Assembly: GCA_001770785.1 (NCBI GenBank)
Contig: MERZ01000100.1
Span: 1 to 7,987, forward strand
DNA length: 7,987 nucleotides
Reading direction: 5' to 3'
DNA from: Burkholderiales bacterium RIFCSPHIGHO2_12_FULL_61_11
GTDB taxonomy: Bacteria > Pseudomonadota > Gammaproteobacteria > Burkholderiales > Burkholderiaceae_C
Of this stretch, positions 7,491-7,987 are shown piece after piece; the stretch's first letter is position 1; every line of letters starts with the position of its first letter. The notes beneath the pieces are model-generated. The model was not told the origin of the DNA and ran no database searches. It saw only the letters and a list, made by a program, of their open reading frames with translations. The position numbers and the translations under genes were made by a program.

Positions 7491-7492
7491 AG

Positions 7493-7600
7493 ATGAAAGA
7501 GCACTGGGAACATTTTGAACATGGCGCCAATATCGGCGTGCGCGGCTTGGCTATGACCACGGCGGGCGCGTTCGAGCAAGCCAAGCGGCGCCAGCTCTAG
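7493..7600 (+). pseudogene. Truncated archease remnant (N-terminal 35 codons)
   Basis: The frame opening at the ATG two bases after pncB encodes 35 residues beginning MKEHWEHFEHGANIGVRG and continuing LAMTTAGAFEQA. This matches, from memory, the N-terminus of bacterial archease proteins (pattern WEHFPHGADIGVRG...AFEQAA), which are about 140 residues long. Archease stimulates the RNA ligase RtcB. Here the frame departs from the family after AFEQA (KRRQL) and stops at TAG 7598-7600. The conserved Asp in the HGAD motif reads Asn (HGAN). Neither of the other two + frames downstream restores archease sequence before capA, so a deletion seems likelier than a single frameshift. A functional short peptide cannot be excluded but is less likely. 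Confidence 0.7.
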
Positions 7601-7630
7601 GTACATCGCAAGCTCGCCCGGCTTTCACCC

Positions 7631-7644
7631 CTGATCTGCATCAA
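7631..7644. promoter_or_regulatory. Second FNR/Anr-like palindrome, upstream of capA
   Basis: CTGATCTGCATCAA matches 9 of 10 positions of TTGAT-N4-ATCAA. It lies after the archease remnant, with its centre only about 18 bases before the GTG proposed for capA, and its right arm overlaps the capA ribosome binding site. That is too close for class II activation of a promoter with this start codon. It may act as a repressor site, be a relic displaced by the archease deletion, or be chance. Confidence 0.4.
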
Positions 7645-7655
7645 AGGCTAACAGC

Positions 7656-7987
7656 GTGAACAAACCTGAAAGCGTCACCTTAATGTTGACTGGCGACGTG
7701 ATGACCGGTCGCGGTATCGACCAGATTCTTCGACACCCCAGCGCACCGGTGCTGTATGAGTCTTACGTCCAGGATGCGCGGGACTATGTGCGACTGGCCG
7801 AAGCTGTCAACGGACCCATACCCGCGCCGGTGTCGGCCGACTATATCTGGGGTGACGCATTGGCCGGGATCGCGCGGGCCGCCCCGGACCTGCGCATCGT
7901 CAACCTGGAGACTTCCGTCACCACCTCTGCCCATGCCTGGCCCGGCAAGGGCATTAACTACCGCATGCACCCCGCCAATGTCGACTG
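7656..7987 (+). CDS. CapA family protein (3' partial)
   Basis: The first 110 codons of a CapA-like protein are visible before the window ends. CapA proteins have a calcineurin-like metallophosphoesterase fold, and the founding member belongs to the poly-gamma-glutamate capsule system; most other members have no assigned reaction. Visible family motifs are LMLTGDVMTGRGIDQIL (metal-binding GDV at 13-15) and IVNLETSVTT (NLE at 83-85), followed by WPGKGINYRMHPANV. I see no signal peptide at the N-terminus, so a cytoplasmic form is possible. The GTG at 7656 is chosen because AAAGG (7643-7647) lies 8 bases upstream; an in-frame ATG at 7683 would remove nine residues just before the GDV strand. It is in line with pncB but separated by the archease remnant. 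Confidence 0.9.
   Translation, partial: MNKPESVTLMLTGDVMTGRGIDQILRHPSAPVLYESYVQDARDYVRLAEAVNGPIPAPVSADYIWGDALAGIARAAPDLRIVNLETSVTTSAHAWPGKGINYRMHPANVD

Overview
The window comes from a GC-rich proteobacterium, most likely a betaproteobacterium of the Burkholderiales. This rests on codon use, on how the proteins read against families I know, and on compact operons with ATGA overlaps. No rRNA, tRNA, insertion sequence, integrase or CRISPR array is visible, so the lineage is an inference. The genes form a stress-response and metabolic cluster rather than a housekeeping neighbourhood.

Left part (1-2481, + strand): the 3' part of a membrane AAA+ zinc protease of the FtsH family, followed after 28 bases by a zinc-dependent medium-chain alcohol dehydrogenase. 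The two look co-transcribed. A 143-base gap without a convincing terminator separates them from a convergent gene.

Middle (2625-4259, - strand): a full-length GroEL (Hsp60) paralogue with no groES beside it. The catalytic Asp at E. coli position 52 is Ser, and the Gly-Gly-Met tail is missing. About 210 bases upstream of it form a divergent control region. This region holds a near-consensus FNR/Anr/CRP-type palindrome (4317-4332), a TATAAA-type -10 element, a (CA)7 tract and a small predicted hairpin covering the ribosome binding site of the next gene.

Right part (4470-7987, + strand): hsp20 (small heat-shock protein), a YbhB/YbcL-type PEBP protein, nicotinamidase (pncA), nicotinate phosphoribosyltransferase (pncB, overlapping pncA by 4 bases), a 35-codon remnant matching the N-terminus of archease, and the start of a CapA-family protein that runs off the window. 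A second FNR-like palindrome lies just before capA.

Taken together, the cluster joins protein quality control (FtsH, GroEL paralogue, Hsp20) with NAD salvage (PncA to PncB) and an NAD(P)-dependent alcohol dehydrogenase. The FNR-like boxes suggest induction by low oxygen rather than, or besides, heat. The most notable points are the D52S GroEL, the truncated archease, and the oxygen-type operator shared by divergent chaperone genes.
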